DNA of 64,000 bases, from the NCBI RefSeq assembly GCF_024053505.1, contig NZ_JAMXQS010000001.1, positions 248,001 to 312,000 on the forward strand, written 5' to 3'. Origin of the DNA: Mesorhizobium liriopis (GTDB lineage Bacteria; Pseudomonadota; Alphaproteobacteria; Rhizobiales; Rhizobiaceae). Within the stretch, counting starts at the first letter, position 1; every line of letters starts with the position of its first letter. Below are positions 8,392 to 18,680 of the stretch, in pieces. Both the position numbers and the translations under genes were made by a program. The notes beneath the pieces are model-generated. The model had not been told where the DNA came from and ran no database searches. It saw nothing but the letters and a program-made list of their open reading frames with translations.

Positions 8392-9354
8392 ATGCCCGAA
8401 CCGCTCACGCCCACCCGCCACTTCGCCTTCCTGCTCGTCGACAAGTTCGCGATGTTCAGCCTCGCAGCCGCCATCGATGCCGTGCGCTCGGCCAATCGCC
8501 TGCTCGGCCACGACAGCTATTCCTGGACCACCGTGTCCGTCGATGGCGATGCGGTGACGGCGTCGAACGGCCTGCCGCTCAAGGTCGATTATGCCGTGTC
8601 CGACCTCGGCGCCGTGGATATCCTGTTCGTCTGCGCAGGGCTTGCGCTCGAATTCCCTGGCAAGAGCAAGGCGCTCGCTGCCTTGCGCGCGCTCGGCCGA
8701 AAGGGAGCGGCGCTCGGCGGCCTTTCGGTCGGCGCGCATATCCTGGCCGAAGCCGGCCAGCTCGACGGGTTCCGCTGCACCATCCACTGGGAGAACCGCG
8801 CCGGCTTTCAGGAAAAATTCCCCGAGATCGAATGCACCGGCAACGTGTTCGAGATCGACCGCAAGCGCTACACCTGCGCGGGCGGCACGACCTCGATCGA
8901 CCTGATGCTGGAGATCATCCGCACCGATCACGGCGCCAACCTCGCCAATTTGGTGGCCAACCAGTTCCAGCACGAGCGCATCCGCTCGGCCACCGACCGC
9001 CAGCGCGTGGGCCCCGAGCGCGACCTTTCGGCCAAGTCCGACAAGCTGCGCCGCATCGTGGAAACCATGGCCGACCATCTCGACGAGCCCTTGTCGGCGG
9101 TGCAGCTGGCGAAGGGGGCGGGCCTGTCCGTGCGCCAGGTCGAGCGCCTGTTCCTGCGCCATCTCTCGGTGACGCCCGGCCGCTACTACATGCGCCTGCG
9201 CCTCGAACGCGCCCGCGAGCTTCTGCGCCAAACCAACATGCCCATCCTCGACGTCGCCATCGCCACCGGCTTCACCTCCCACAGCTACTTCGCGCAGAGC
9301 TACCGGTTGCTGTTTGGACGGCCGCCGAGCGAGGAGCGGCGGACGACTTATTGA
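8392..9354 (+). CDS. GlxA-family AraC transcriptional regulator (DJ-1/PfpI domain plus AraC HTH)
   Basis: 320 residues. The N-terminal half (about 8-170) is a DJ-1/PfpI-like amidotransferase fold: FAFLLVDKFAMFSLAAAIDAVR, then DILFVCAGL, GGLSVGAHILAEAG and the family TIHWENR. Like other GlxA proteins it probably senses a ligand rather than acting as an enzyme, since alanine in the GLSVGAHIL segment replaces the nucleophile Cys. The C-terminal half (about 215-315) has two AraC helix-turn-helix motifs, ending in FTSHSYFAQSYRLLFGRPPSEER. Members in rhizobia often control quaternary amine or arginine metabolism; the target here is unknown. No good ribosome binding site precedes the ATG. Confidence 0.93.
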   Translation: MPEPLTPTRHFAFLLVDKFAMFSLAAAIDAVRSANRLLGHDSYSWTTVSVDGDAVTASNGLPLKVDYAVSDLGAVDILFVCAGLALEFPGKSKALAALRALGRKGAALGGLSVGAHILAEAGQLDGFRCTIHWENRAGFQEKFPEIECTGNVFEIDRKRYTCAGGTTSIDLMLEIIRTDHGANLANLVANQFQHERIRSATDRQRVGPERDLSAKSDKLRRIVETMADHLDEPLSAVQLAKGAGLSVRQVERLFLRHLSVTPGRYYMRLRLERARELLRQTNMPILDVAIATGFTSHSYFAQSYRLLFGRPPSEERRTTY

Positions 9355-9407
9355 GAACGACAGCGCTTGTAAAAGCTAAGCGTGCGAGTCCGCTATTATG
9401 ACGCCCC

Positions 9408-10172
9408 CTAGATGAATGAGGACGATAGCGCTCCTCCTGGCATTTCATCCCAAGTCCTATTATCCAAAACGCGACCGGTACTCTTCTTGTTAACACCGCC
9501 CCATTGCTTGAAATGGAAAGCGACGTTCGAAATCTCGCAAAGATCGCGAATGGTTCTCACCCATTCGGCATCCATGGGTCGGGCACCGGGCCCACTTTCC
9601 CCGCCAGCGATGACCCAATCGATCCCATGAAGCTGCAAGTCATCCAGTGGTCCGAGCAAGGGCTCCAAGCTTAGAAATTTAATTTTTGCGCCGGATACAC
9701 GGAGATCATCGACCCTGAAAAGATAGTCAGAATTCTCGACGCTAACCCCCATCCATATATTTTGATGCCAGATCAAAGAACTGGAAATTTCCCTGAGTCG
9801 ATCAGCTCTCTTAGTCAGAACCTGATACGTATGGCGTGGCGTTTCTCCCATCACCGCAAAAACTTCCCTTATGAAATCCAAGGGGACATCTTCGTGAAAA
9901 AGATCAGACATCGAATTGACGAATATGTGTCTGCCTTTCCTCCACTGATGCGGTGCACGAAGCGCCTTATAATCAAGGTTTATACGTCCGTTCCACTTCG
10001 GGCGCCCCCCTGATATTCTTGTCGTGCCGGTATATTTAGGCTGACCCATTGCTTCTAGGCGCCCAGCCATTCGCATCGCGTAGCAATTCGTGCATCCAGG
10101 CGAAATGATGGTGCAGCCAGCTACTGGGTTCCAAGTAGCCTCAGTCCATTCGATACCGGAATTGGTAGCCAT
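9408..10172 (-). CDS. DUF5131 (phage Gp37/Gp68-like) three-cysteine protein
   Basis: 254 residues. The N-terminal IEWTEATWNPVAGC followed by C27 and C30 gives a C-x6-C-x2-C cluster (C20, C27, C30), the hallmark of the DUF5131/Gp37-Gp68 family, thought to hold an iron-sulfur centre in a radical-SAM-like barrel. Later family elements are HIFVNSMSDLFHEDVP, YQVLTKRADRL, IWMGVSVEN, LSLEPLLGP, IAGGESGPGARPM and FHFKQWGG. The ATG follows the tcmP stop directly (TAAATG) with GGAG inside tcmP, so the two genes are translated together. The base composition is much lower in G+C than the surroundings. Function is unknown; the family is found in phages and in island-borne modules. Confidence 0.9.
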   Translation of the reverse strand: MATNSGIEWTEATWNPVAGCTIISPGCTNCYAMRMAGRLEAMGQPKYTGTTRISGGRPKWNGRINLDYKALRAPHQWRKGRHIFVNSMSDLFHEDVPLDFIREVFAVMGETPRHTYQVLTKRADRLREISSSLIWHQNIWMGVSVENSDYLFRVDDLRVSGAKIKFLSLEPLLGPLDDLQLHGIDWVIAGGESGPGARPMDAEWVRTIRDLCEISNVAFHFKQWGGVNKKSTGRVLDNRTWDEMPGGALSSSFI

Positions 10173-11285
10173 TTAAGTCTCCTTCGGAAACTTGAGTAGA
10201 ACATGATCTGGATAGGTGTTCGCTCGCCGTTTCCCTTTTGTGGAGCGTGCGGTGATCTTGTTCTCACCCTCCAACTTTTTCAGGATATCTCGATAGTTGG
10301 GCCGAATGTACGGGCGATCCACACTATGCTCTTCGTACATCGTTTCGAAGTTTACTTCTCTTCCGGCGAAACTTGTCAAAAGATCTTGTTCCAAAGCACT
10401 TAAGGGCCTCGAAAGTGAGAAAAGAAGAGGCATGTCTGCGTCAGCGGGGGAGTACGTCAATGAAGGTACTCCTTCGTCATGCGTAGAGCTCTCTTTAGCC
10501 ATGATATCCTTCATGATATCGTAGCCCTTAAAATGTGTGGAAACAAAAATTAGCTTGTGAGACGTCCTTGTCCCGTTAGCATTCTTGAAGGTGAAGGGAA
10601 GAACATACGTTCCTCCAAGCCGCTTAATCTCCTCAGCAAGCGCTTCTAAAATGAGGGCTTCACGCAGTTCGGGTGATTTATTTTTCAACTCTTCTCTAAG
10701 TTGATCCGCACGCCTTTCGCCGAATAGTGCGTTCATATGTTTAGCGACTGCAGGATTGTTAATTCCTGCATTGATACGATTGTAATTGAAGAAGAAAACG
10801 CAGTCGCATCCCCAGTCTTTGATGACGCCATTCACGATCTCAAGTGAAAGCCCCTTGTATCCGAATGGATCAACAAAGGAAAATGATGGGATCATCCGAG
10901 TCTGCAGAAAGTACTTTGCCGCGTCCTCATCAACTTCGCCGCATGCGATTTCCGGTTTGAATCTTAACGAGTCAATGCCGGGGAGCTTACCAATTTCTGC
11001 TTCCAGCGTCGATGAATTGTCCTTATTGGCATCATTCAGCAATGCTACAAGCATCTTAGACATTTTCGGATGTGCTATCGCTCGTTCAATGACCAATAGT
11101 GGTGTTGACGCTGAACCATCCCTGTACCTGCCCGGACCCGCGTACAAATCGATGTACGCAATTTTCCCATCTCTCCTCTCTGCGGTAGGCATTACGACCT
11201 GCGCCCATGCGTTGAAATACTTCTCGACGATCCGCGCTTTCACTTCGGACTGATCGCTGCGTTCCTCAAAAAATCTCTTCGACAT
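10173..11285 (-). CDS. tcmP: Three-Cys-motif partner protein TcmP
   Basis: 370 residues matching the TcmP family, which travels with DUF5131 three-cysteine proteins. KAYIDLYAGPG-like residues (YIDLYAGPGRY, about 44-54) look like a SAM-binding motif I, and SFVDPFGYKG (about 136-145) looks like a methyltransferase motif IV (DPFG). This suggests a Rossmann methyltransferase relative, though the family is uncharacterised. The C-terminal part (about 320-370) resembles a winged helix (YIRPNYRDILKKLEGENKI) with basic residues. It is the first gene of a two-gene operon. A hand count of 10741-10800 gives 22/60 G+C, far below the neighbours, a sign of horizontal gain. Confidence 0.88.
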   Translation of the reverse strand: MSKRFFEERSDQSEVKARIVEKYFNAWAQVVMPTAERRDGKIAYIDLYAGPGRYRDGSASTPLLVIERAIAHPKMSKMLVALLNDANKDNSSTLEAEIGKLPGIDSLRFKPEIACGEVDEDAAKYFLQTRMIPSFSFVDPFGYKGLSLEIVNGVIKDWGCDCVFFFNYNRINAGINNPAVAKHMNALFGERRADQLREELKNKSPELREALILEALAEEIKRLGGTYVLPFTFKNANGTRTSHKLIFVSTHFKGYDIMKDIMAKESSTHDEGVPSLTYSPADADMPLLFSLSRPLSALEQDLLTSFAGREVNFETMYEEHSVDRPYIRPNYRDILKKLEGENKITARSTKGKRRANTYPDHVLLKFPKET

Positions 11286-11304
11286 ATTTCCCCGTCACCC
11301 CTCG

Positions 11305-11333
11305 TGTCTAGAACAAAAAGGGAACATCGTCAA
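11305..11333 (-). promoter_or_regulatory. Probable sigma70 promoter of the tcmP-DUF5131 operon
   Basis: On the minus strand: -35 TTGACG (11328-11333), 17-bp spacer, -10 TAGACA (11305-11310), about 20 bp before the tcmP start. SD-like GGGGA lies between the promoter and the ATG. The -35 box lies inside the palindrome at 11324-11339. Confidence 0.5.
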
Positions 11334-11339
11334 CGATGT
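11324..11339. promoter_or_regulatory. Palindrome over the -35 box of tcmP, candidate operator
   Basis: ACATCGT-CA-ACGATGT is a perfect 7-bp inverted repeat with a 2-bp centre. It overlaps the predicted -35 hexamer, so binding of a regulator would block transcription. No regulator gene is present in the island, so a host or unlinked factor would be needed. Confidence 0.45.
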
Positions 11340-11926
11340 GATCAACCGAAAACGAGTTCAACCTGCTGCCCTTTTAATTGGCTGAGTAACGCGAGTTGAT
11401 CCAGCGGAGATATGATTTATTCGCAAGTAAAATTCTGTGCGTGCAATGGATAAACTAGCCTGTGCACGAAAAGGCGTGCGAGGTTCCATAAAATCGCGGA
11501 TTACCCGCTAAGATCGGACAAGTTGCGAGAAGTGGTTTTAATTTCATTCACCCCCTCCCGCCCTGCCATATCCTCCCCCTCGCTCCTTCTCGGGAAGGCG
11601 GGTCATGAACCGAGGACACGCGAGGGAGACGGTGCCGGGTTGGTCGTGCGGGTCGGTTCGCATGGCTGGGTGATGAGCCCCTAAGCCCGGGCCCCAAGTG
11701 AGGAGCGTGGGTAGCGCCGCGCTCTGTGGACCTAGGGCAAGAACACCGCACCGGCGCATGGCGCGAGCCATGCTTACACTAAAGCGACTGACGGCAAGCG
11801 CCATGCGCCGGCTTCCCGACTGCGCTTTTCCCCGAAAACCCCGGCTGGGTTCCCAGCGCGGCAGCGTTTTAGCGCGCCTGCACCTCCCACAACGACGCCC
11901 TCAAGCAAACGGAGCCCGATCCCGCG
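11340..11926. other. Gene-free region at the island edge; A+T-rich to about 11545, then GC-rich with a 14-bp inverted repeat
   Basis: 11340-11545 is A+T-rich like the tcmP island, then composition switches to GC-rich. 11751-11764 and 11798-11811 (CCGGCGCATGGCGC and its complement) form a perfect 14-bp inverted repeat. No coding pattern, integrase remnant or flanking direct repeat was recognised. Confidence 0.5.
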
Positions 11927-12262
11927 ATGCGCCGCAAGCCGCTTAAAAAAGCGCCCACCCGCTATCTCGCCGTGGAGGACCGGCTCCCGCTCAAGCCGGA
12001 AGAGGCGTTCAGCGAGGACATCCTGTCCGTGCGCCTCTGGGCACTCAACCTCGACGGCGTTTATCGCCGCTGCACCCGCCGCGAATGCCGCCGCTTCGAA
12101 AGCTGCCTGTCGCCCTCCACCACACCCCGCCTCGACTGTCGCGGCCAGCCCGGCCCGGATGTGGAAGCGCGCAGCGAAGGCATGGAGCTTCTCGTGCGGC
12201 GCCTCGCCAGCGGCAAGCCGCTGCCGCAATCCACCGTCCCGCGCGCGCTTTTGAAAAGGTGA
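11927..12262 (+). CDS. Small conserved-type hypothetical protein with a Cys cluster
   Basis: 111 residues, not recognised. It is basic at the N-terminus (MRRKPLKKAPTRYL), with C-x4-C-x5-C in RRCTRRECRRFESC followed by a further Cys in RLDCRG, which could bind metal. There is no signal peptide or membrane helix. A GGAG lies about 16 bp upstream. It precedes the DHH phosphoesterase and UvdE genes by 42 bp on the same strand, so it may belong to that repair operon. Codon use is like that of the neighbours, so it looks native. Confidence 0.6.
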   Translation: MRRKPLKKAPTRYLAVEDRLPLKPEEAFSEDILSVRLWALNLDGVYRRCTRRECRRFESCLSPSTTPRLDCRGQPGPDVEARSEGMELLVRRLASGKPLPQSTVPRALLKR

Positions 12263-12304
12263 GGCGCGTGCGAACGTTCCGCGCCGCTTGGCGTTCACCA
12301 CCCC

Positions 12305-13366
12305 ATGATCACGCACGTGCCCCCGCCGGACACCAAGGAACTCGCCGCCAAGGCCCTCTTCGCGGAAGGCATCGAACGGTTCAGCAAAGAAAAGCCTATC
12401 CTCGTGATGGGCCATTTCGACGCCGACGGCCTGTCCGCGACCGCGATATTCCTGCGCTCTCTCGCCCGCGCCGGTTGGCAGGCAGAGCCCCGCATCGTCG
12501 GCCGCGGCGAGAACGCGTGGTCGGATGCGATGCGCGCCGAGATGAAGGACGCCGATTATGGCGGCCTCATCGTCACCGATCTCGGCACCAGCAGCGGCTC
12601 GATCGCCCCGCACATCCCGACGATCGTGGTCGATCACCACGTCCCCACCGGCTTCCCCGACGAGGCGGTCACGATCTCGGGCGCCGCATCCGACCCGATC
12701 CCCACCTCCAGCCTTCTCGCCCTCCGCGCCTGCGCGGCGCTCGGCGACACCGACGACCTCCTCTGGCTCGCGGCAATCGGCCTCATCGGCGATCTCGCCG
12801 ACAAGGATCCGTGGCCCGAACTCGAGGCTGCCCGCGCGCGCTACGGCATCACGGCACTGCGCAACGCCGTTTCCCTCATCAACGCCCCCCGCCGCGCTTC
12901 CGCCGCCGACACGCGGCCAGCGCTCGCCCTTTTGATGAAAGGCGAGGGTCCCAAGGATGTGACGAGCGGCAAGTTCCCTGAAACCCAGGCCCTTCTCGCC
13001 GCCAAGGCCGAGGTGAACGAAGAACTCGACCGCGCCAAGCGCGTGGGGCCCAAGGTGGTCGGCGATGTCGCCCTCGTCCAGTTCGCTTCCCCCTGCCAGA
13101 TCCACCCGCTCGTCGCCCAGAGCTGGCGCGGGCGGTTGAAGAACAAGATCGTGATTGCGGCCAACACCGCCTATTCGCCCGACCGCATCCACTTCGCCGC
13201 CCGCACATCCGGCGCGCACGACCTGCTCGAATTCTTCGCGCAGAACCGCCCGCCGGGTGCCGACGAGCAATATGGCCGCGGCCACCGCCAGGCCTCGGGC
13301 GGCGCGCTCAAGCCCGCCGACTGGCGCATCTTTCTCGAAAAACTCGGTTTCGGAGACCAGCCATGA
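12305..13366 (+). CDS. DHH/DHHA1-family phosphoesterase (RecJ-like)
   Basis: 353 residues. All DHH motifs are present: motif I MGHFDADGLSA, motif II IVTDLGTSS, motif III VVDHHVPTG and motif IV GLIGDLADKD. The DHHA1 end GRGHRQASGGAL binds substrate phosphate. The enzyme should be a Mn2+-dependent phosphodiesterase or 5'-3' exonuclease on single-stranded DNA, or a nanoRNase. It is far shorter than true RecJ (about 570 residues) and lacks its OB-fold, so substrate is uncertain. Its stop overlaps the uvdE start by 4 bp (ATGA), which implies joint translation with a DNA repair enzyme. Confidence 0.88.
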   Translation: MITHVPPPDTKELAAKALFAEGIERFSKEKPILVMGHFDADGLSATAIFLRSLARAGWQAEPRIVGRGENAWSDAMRAEMKDADYGGLIVTDLGTSSGSIAPHIPTIVVDHHVPTGFPDEAVTISGAASDPIPTSSLLALRACAALGDTDDLLWLAAIGLIGDLADKDPWPELEAARARYGITALRNAVSLINAPRRASAADTRPALALLMKGEGPKDVTSGKFPETQALLAAKAEVNEELDRAKRVGPKVVGDVALVQFASPCQIHPLVAQSWRGRLKNKIVIAANTAYSPDRIHFAARTSGAHDLLEFFAQNRPPGADEQYGRGHRQASGGALKPADWRIFLEKLGFGDQP

Positions 13367-14418
13367 GACCAGCCATGACCAGCAGACCGATGCGCCTCGG
13401 CTTTCCCGTCAAGGTTCTGGGCGTGGAAGGCCTCAAGAGCAACGATGCGCGCCGCTGGCAGTCCAACCCGCATCTCAAGGTCAGCCTCGAATATCTCGAC
13501 GCGATCCTCGACTATCTCGCGAAACACCGCATCGACATGTACCGCATGTCATCGGACGTCGCCCCATACGCGACGCATCCCGATATGCCGCAGTTCCACA
13601 CCATGGTGGCGGAAAGCGACGCCGAACTCGCCGCCTTCGGCAAGAAGGCGCGCGATCTCGACATGCGCCTTTCCTTCCACCCGAGCCAGTACGTGCTCCT
13701 CAACAGCCCCGACCCGGAACTGACCCGCAAGAGCATCGCCGATATGCTCAGCCAGGCCGACATGCTCGACCGCATGGGGCTCGGGCCCGAAGCCGTGATG
13801 GTCACCCATGTCGGCGGCGTCTATGACGATCACGAAGCCTCCCGCGCCCGCTGGGCCGAGACCTGGAAGACGCTTCCCGAACCCGTGCGCCGCCGTCTCG
13901 TGCTCGAAAACGACGACCTCCGTTTTTCCGTCTCTGACGTGCTCTGGATCCACGAGCACACCGGCGTGCGCCTGATCTTCGACTACCAGCACCACTGGTG
14001 CCTCAACCCCGAAGGCCTCGACATGGTCGAGGGCTTGGCGCGCGTGCTCGCCTCATGGCCCGAGGGTGTGCGCCCGAAGATTCACTTCTCCAGCCCCCGC
14101 ACCGAAATGCGCACGCTCGAGCGCAAGGACCGCAAGACCGGCAAGAAGGTGAAGGTCCTCGCGCCCCCGATCTGGACCGGTCACGCCGATTTCGTGAACC
14201 CCTTCGAATTCGCCCGCTTCATGCGCGACGCCGAAGGCATGGTCTTCGACGTGATGCTGGAATCGAAATCCAAGGACCTGAGCCTGCTCAAGCTCCGCCC
14301 CGACCTGCTCCGCTACGCGCCCGATGTCGCGGCAAGGTTCGGCCTCGAAAAAGACGACGAGCCGGTGCTCGAAGCGGAGGAAGAAAGCATCGAGGAGGAC
14401 GTGGAAGCGGCAGCGTGA
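13363..14418 (+). CDS. uvsE: UV DNA damage endonuclease (UvdE/UvsE)
   Basis: 351 residues forming a TIM-barrel endonuclease that nicks 5' of UV photoproducts, an alternative to UvrABC. Visible family elements are MYRMSSDVAPYATH, LSFHPSQYVLLNSP, VTHVGGVYDDHEA, LVLENDD, LIFDYQHHWC, KIHFSSPRTE, GHADFVNP and FDVMLESKSKD, which hold the His/Glu/Asp metal ligands. The C-terminal acidic tail (EAEEESIEEDVEAAA) is extra. The start overlaps the DHH gene by 4 bp; the second ATG, MTSRPMRLGFP, is an alternative start 12 bp further in. Confidence 0.93.
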   Translation: MRPAMTSRPMRLGFPVKVLGVEGLKSNDARRWQSNPHLKVSLEYLDAILDYLAKHRIDMYRMSSDVAPYATHPDMPQFHTMVAESDAELAAFGKKARDLDMRLSFHPSQYVLLNSPDPELTRKSIADMLSQADMLDRMGLGPEAVMVTHVGGVYDDHEASRARWAETWKTLPEPVRRRLVLENDDLRFSVSDVLWIHEHTGVRLIFDYQHHWCLNPEGLDMVEGLARVLASWPEGVRPKIHFSSPRTEMRTLERKDRKTGKKVKVLAPPIWTGHADFVNPFEFARFMRDAEGMVFDVMLESKSKDLSLLKLRPDLLRYAPDVAARFGLEKDDEPVLEAEEESIEEDVEAAA

Positions 14419-14423
14419 GGGCA

Positions 14424-14438
14424 GGGCGCTCGGCGCCC
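14424..14438. terminator. GC hairpin between convergent uvsE and edd
   Basis: GGGCGC-TCG-GCGCCC lies between the two convergent stop codons. It has no T-tract on either side, so termination would be weak or Rho-assisted. Confidence 0.3.
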
Positions 14439-14453
14439 CGCCCGCTCGAGGTG

Positions 14454-16274
<1,821 letters not shown>

Positions 16275-16305
16275 CGCCGTGCCTCCTTGCGGGTCAGGTT
16301 ATATC

Positions 16306-17007
16306 TCAGGGTGCCCAGAACACCTCGATGGGACGTTCGAGCGCTTCAGCGACGACGCGGATCGGCAGAGCCGGATCGGATGCCATCGCGTGCTCGAAGG
16401 CCTCGCGCTTGGCTGCGCCTTCGATATGCAGGAATGTCTGGCCGGCATGCACCACGAGCGGCAGCGTCAGTGTCAGCCGAGGCTCCTCGGTGCTCGCCGC
16501 ATGGATCGCCATCACGCGCTTCGGGTTGGCGCGGTCGAGCGCCAGGCCCAATTCCTGCGCATCCGGAAAAAAGGACAGCGTGTGCCCGTCATTGCCCATG
16601 CCGAGCACGGCCACGTCGAGCGGCAGCGGGCTTTGCGCGAACTCGGAATCCGCCAGCTTCGCGGCCTGCTCGACGTCTTCGGCCTGATGAAACAGCGGCA
16701 GGAAGCGCGCGGCTTCGGCTTTGTGGGTCAACAGGTTCTCGCGCACCAGCTTCTCGTTCGAGCGCTCATGCGCAGGCGGCACGAAACGCTCGTCGCAAAG
16801 TGTCACGGTCGTTTGCGCCCAAGGGATTTCAGCGCCCGACAGCACTTCGAAGAAGCGCTTGGGTGTCGAGCCGCCGGAAACGGCAAGAAGCCCGGTGCCC
16901 TTGGTTTCCACGGCCTGTGCAAGGCGGCGTGACACCGCCTCGCTCAAGCGTTGCGCCAGTTCCTCGCGCGAGCCGAACTCGCGCCAGTGGAAGCGCGCCT
17001 CCGTCAT
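16306..17007 (-). CDS. pgl: 6-phosphogluconolactonase
   Basis: 233 residues (DevB type). Motifs are LLAVSGGSTPKRFFEVL and TVTLCDERFVPPAHERSN, which make the phosphate and lactone site, and VLGMGNDGHTLSFFP. It hydrolyses the lactone made by Zwf to 6-phosphogluconate. The start at 17007 overlaps the zwf stop by 4 bp (ATGA); a longer reading upstream merely overlaps zwf. Confidence 0.96.
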   Translation of the reverse strand: MTEARFHWREFGSREELAQRLSEAVSRRLAQAVETKGTGLLAVSGGSTPKRFFEVLSGAEIPWAQTTVTLCDERFVPPAHERSNEKLVRENLLTHKAEAARFLPLFHQAEDVEQAAKLADSEFAQSPLPLDVAVLGMGNDGHTLSFFPDAQELGLALDRANPKRVMAIHAASTEEPRLTLTLPLVVHAGQTFLHIEGAAKREAFEHAMASDPALPIRVVAEALERPIEVFWAP

Positions 17008-18473
17008 TCGCTTTCGTGCCAGGTGCGGCCGTCGCGCTCGATCAGCGCGATCGAGCCCGAAGGGCCCCAGGTGCCTGCTGTGTAAGCCTGCGGCTCCTGG
17101 CGGTTTTCTTCCCAGCCCTGCAGGATCGGGTCGATCCACTTCCATGCGGCCTCGACCTCGTCGCGGCGCATGAACAGCGTCTGGTTGCCACGCACCACAT
17201 CCATGATCAGGCGCTCATAGGCGTCCGGATTGCGCTCGCCGAAGGATTCCGCGAAGGTCATGTCGAGCGGGACCGAGCGCAGGCGCATGCCGCCCGGGCC
17301 CGGATCCTTGATCATGATCACCTGCTTTACGCCCTCGTCGGGCTGCAGGCGGATGATCAGCTGGTTGTTGGAGATGACGCCCGCGCTCTCGTCGAAGATC
17401 GAGTGCGGGATCTTCTTGAACTCGATCACGATCTCGGAAAGCCGGCTTGCGAGACGCTTGCCCGTGCGCAGGTAGAAGGGCACGCCGGCCCAGCGCCAGT
17501 TGTCCAACTCGGCCTTGATCGCCACGAATGTCTCGGTGCCGCTTTCGGAGCCCAGCTCGTCCGCATAGCCCTTCACCGCACCACCGGCGGAAGCGCCCGC
17601 CTTGTACTGGCCGCGAACGGTCACGCGCGGGGATTCCGCACCGTTGATGCGCTTGAGCGAGCGCAGGACCTTCAGCTTCTCGTCGCGCACGGCGTCGCCG
17701 TCGAAGGAGTTCGGCACTTCCATGGCGACGAGGCAGAGCAGCTGCAGGATGTGGTTCTGCACCATGTCGCGAAGCGCGCCGGCCTTGTCATAATAGGACA
17801 CGCGATCCTCGAGGCCCACGGTTTCGGCCACCGTGATCTGAACGTGGTCGATATGGCCATGGCGCCAGAGCGGCTCGTAGAGCGCGTTGGCGAAGCGCAG
17901 CGCCATCAGGTTCTGCACCGTTTCCTTGCCGAGATAGTGATCGATGCGGAAGATCTGCGCTTCCTTGAAATGGCGGCCGATCTCGTCGTTGAGCGCCTTG
18001 GCCGATTCCAGGCTGCGCCCGATCGGCTTTTCCACCACGATGCGCGAGGCCGGCGTGATCAGACCTGTCTTTTCGAGGTTCTGCGAGATCGAGCCGAACA
18101 GCTGTGGCGCCACCGCCATGTAGAAAACACGGATGCGATCGTCGCCGTCCACCAGCGTCTTGATATCCTCGAAACCCTCACCGGAACTGCCGTCCGCGGC
18201 GGCATATTCCAGGCGCGCGATGAAGGTCTTGAGCTGCTCCTCGTCGAGGTCGCCCTTGGGCAGGTGCTCGCGCAACGCCTTGTCGGCGAAGTCGCGGTAC
18301 TCCTGGCTCGACATCTTGGTGCGCGAGGAGCCGATGATGCGCGTGGGCTCGGCGAACTGGCCGGCACGCTGGCGCTGGTAGAGCGCAGGCAGGAGCTTGC
18401 GCTCCGCAAGATCGCCCGTGGCGCCGAAAACAACGAAGTCGAACGGATCGACGGGAATGGTCTGGCTGGTCAT
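17004..18473 (-). CDS. zwf: Glucose-6-phosphate 1-dehydrogenase
   Basis: 489 residues. FVVFGATGDLAERKLLPALY is the NADP+ fingerprint, FRIDHYLGKETVQNLM holds the catalytic Lys/His region, and PFYLRTGKRLASRLSEI is the conserved substrate segment. It feeds both the pentose phosphate and Entner-Doudoroff routes. The start at 18473 (MTSQTIPVD) is preceded by AAGG; an ORF extension of 19 residues has no site. It is the first gene of zwf-pgl-edd. A palindrome at 18560-18572 in the leader may be an operator. Confidence 0.97.
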   Translation of the reverse strand: MTSQTIPVDPFDFVVFGATGDLAERKLLPALYQRQRAGQFAEPTRIIGSSRTKMSSQEYRDFADKALREHLPKGDLDEEQLKTFIARLEYAAADGSSGEGFEDIKTLVDGDDRIRVFYMAVAPQLFGSISQNLEKTGLITPASRIVVEKPIGRSLESAKALNDEIGRHFKEAQIFRIDHYLGKETVQNLMALRFANALYEPLWRHGHIDHVQITVAETVGLEDRVSYYDKAGALRDMVQNHILQLLCLVAMEVPNSFDGDAVRDEKLKVLRSLKRINGAESPRVTVRGQYKAGASAGGAVKGYADELGSESGTETFVAIKAELDNWRWAGVPFYLRTGKRLASRLSEIVIEFKKIPHSIFDESAGVISNNQLIIRLQPDEGVKQVIMIKDPGPGGMRLRSVPLDMTFAESFGERNPDAYERLIMDVVRGNQTLFMRRDEVEAAWKWIDPILQGWEENRQEPQAYTAGTWGPSGSIALIERDGRTWHESE

Positions 18474-18559
18474 GGTCTGCCTTGGAAGGTTCGCACGAAG
18501 GAGCGCGGCTTCTGCCCGCTCACATATCAAATCGATTTAAAAACGCTAGTGCCTATAGC

Positions 18560-18572
18560 GTCGCATTGCGAC
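18560..18572. promoter_or_regulatory. Perfect palindrome upstream of zwf, candidate operator
   Basis: GTCGCA-T-TGCGAC is a perfect 6-bp inverted repeat around one base, 87 bp before the zwf start in the promoter region. No regulator gene such as hexR is adjacent, so the binding protein is unknown. Confidence 0.35.
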
Positions 18573-18680
18573 AAAACGGCAAAAACAGCACTCGGCGGCT
18601 GCTCGCCTTGCGGGGCGGAACCTAGTGTTCGCCGCTCATTCTCGCAAGCGCGGAGACGAGAACGCTCCGTTCTCGGTCAC

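Noticed and set aside
9355-11550. Prophage or integrative element
   Set aside because: Apart from the two-gene low-GC pair there is no integrase, no structural gene and no flanking direct repeat that I could find. The tRNA-Phe-like sequence is 1.2 kb away, beyond an intact regulator gene.
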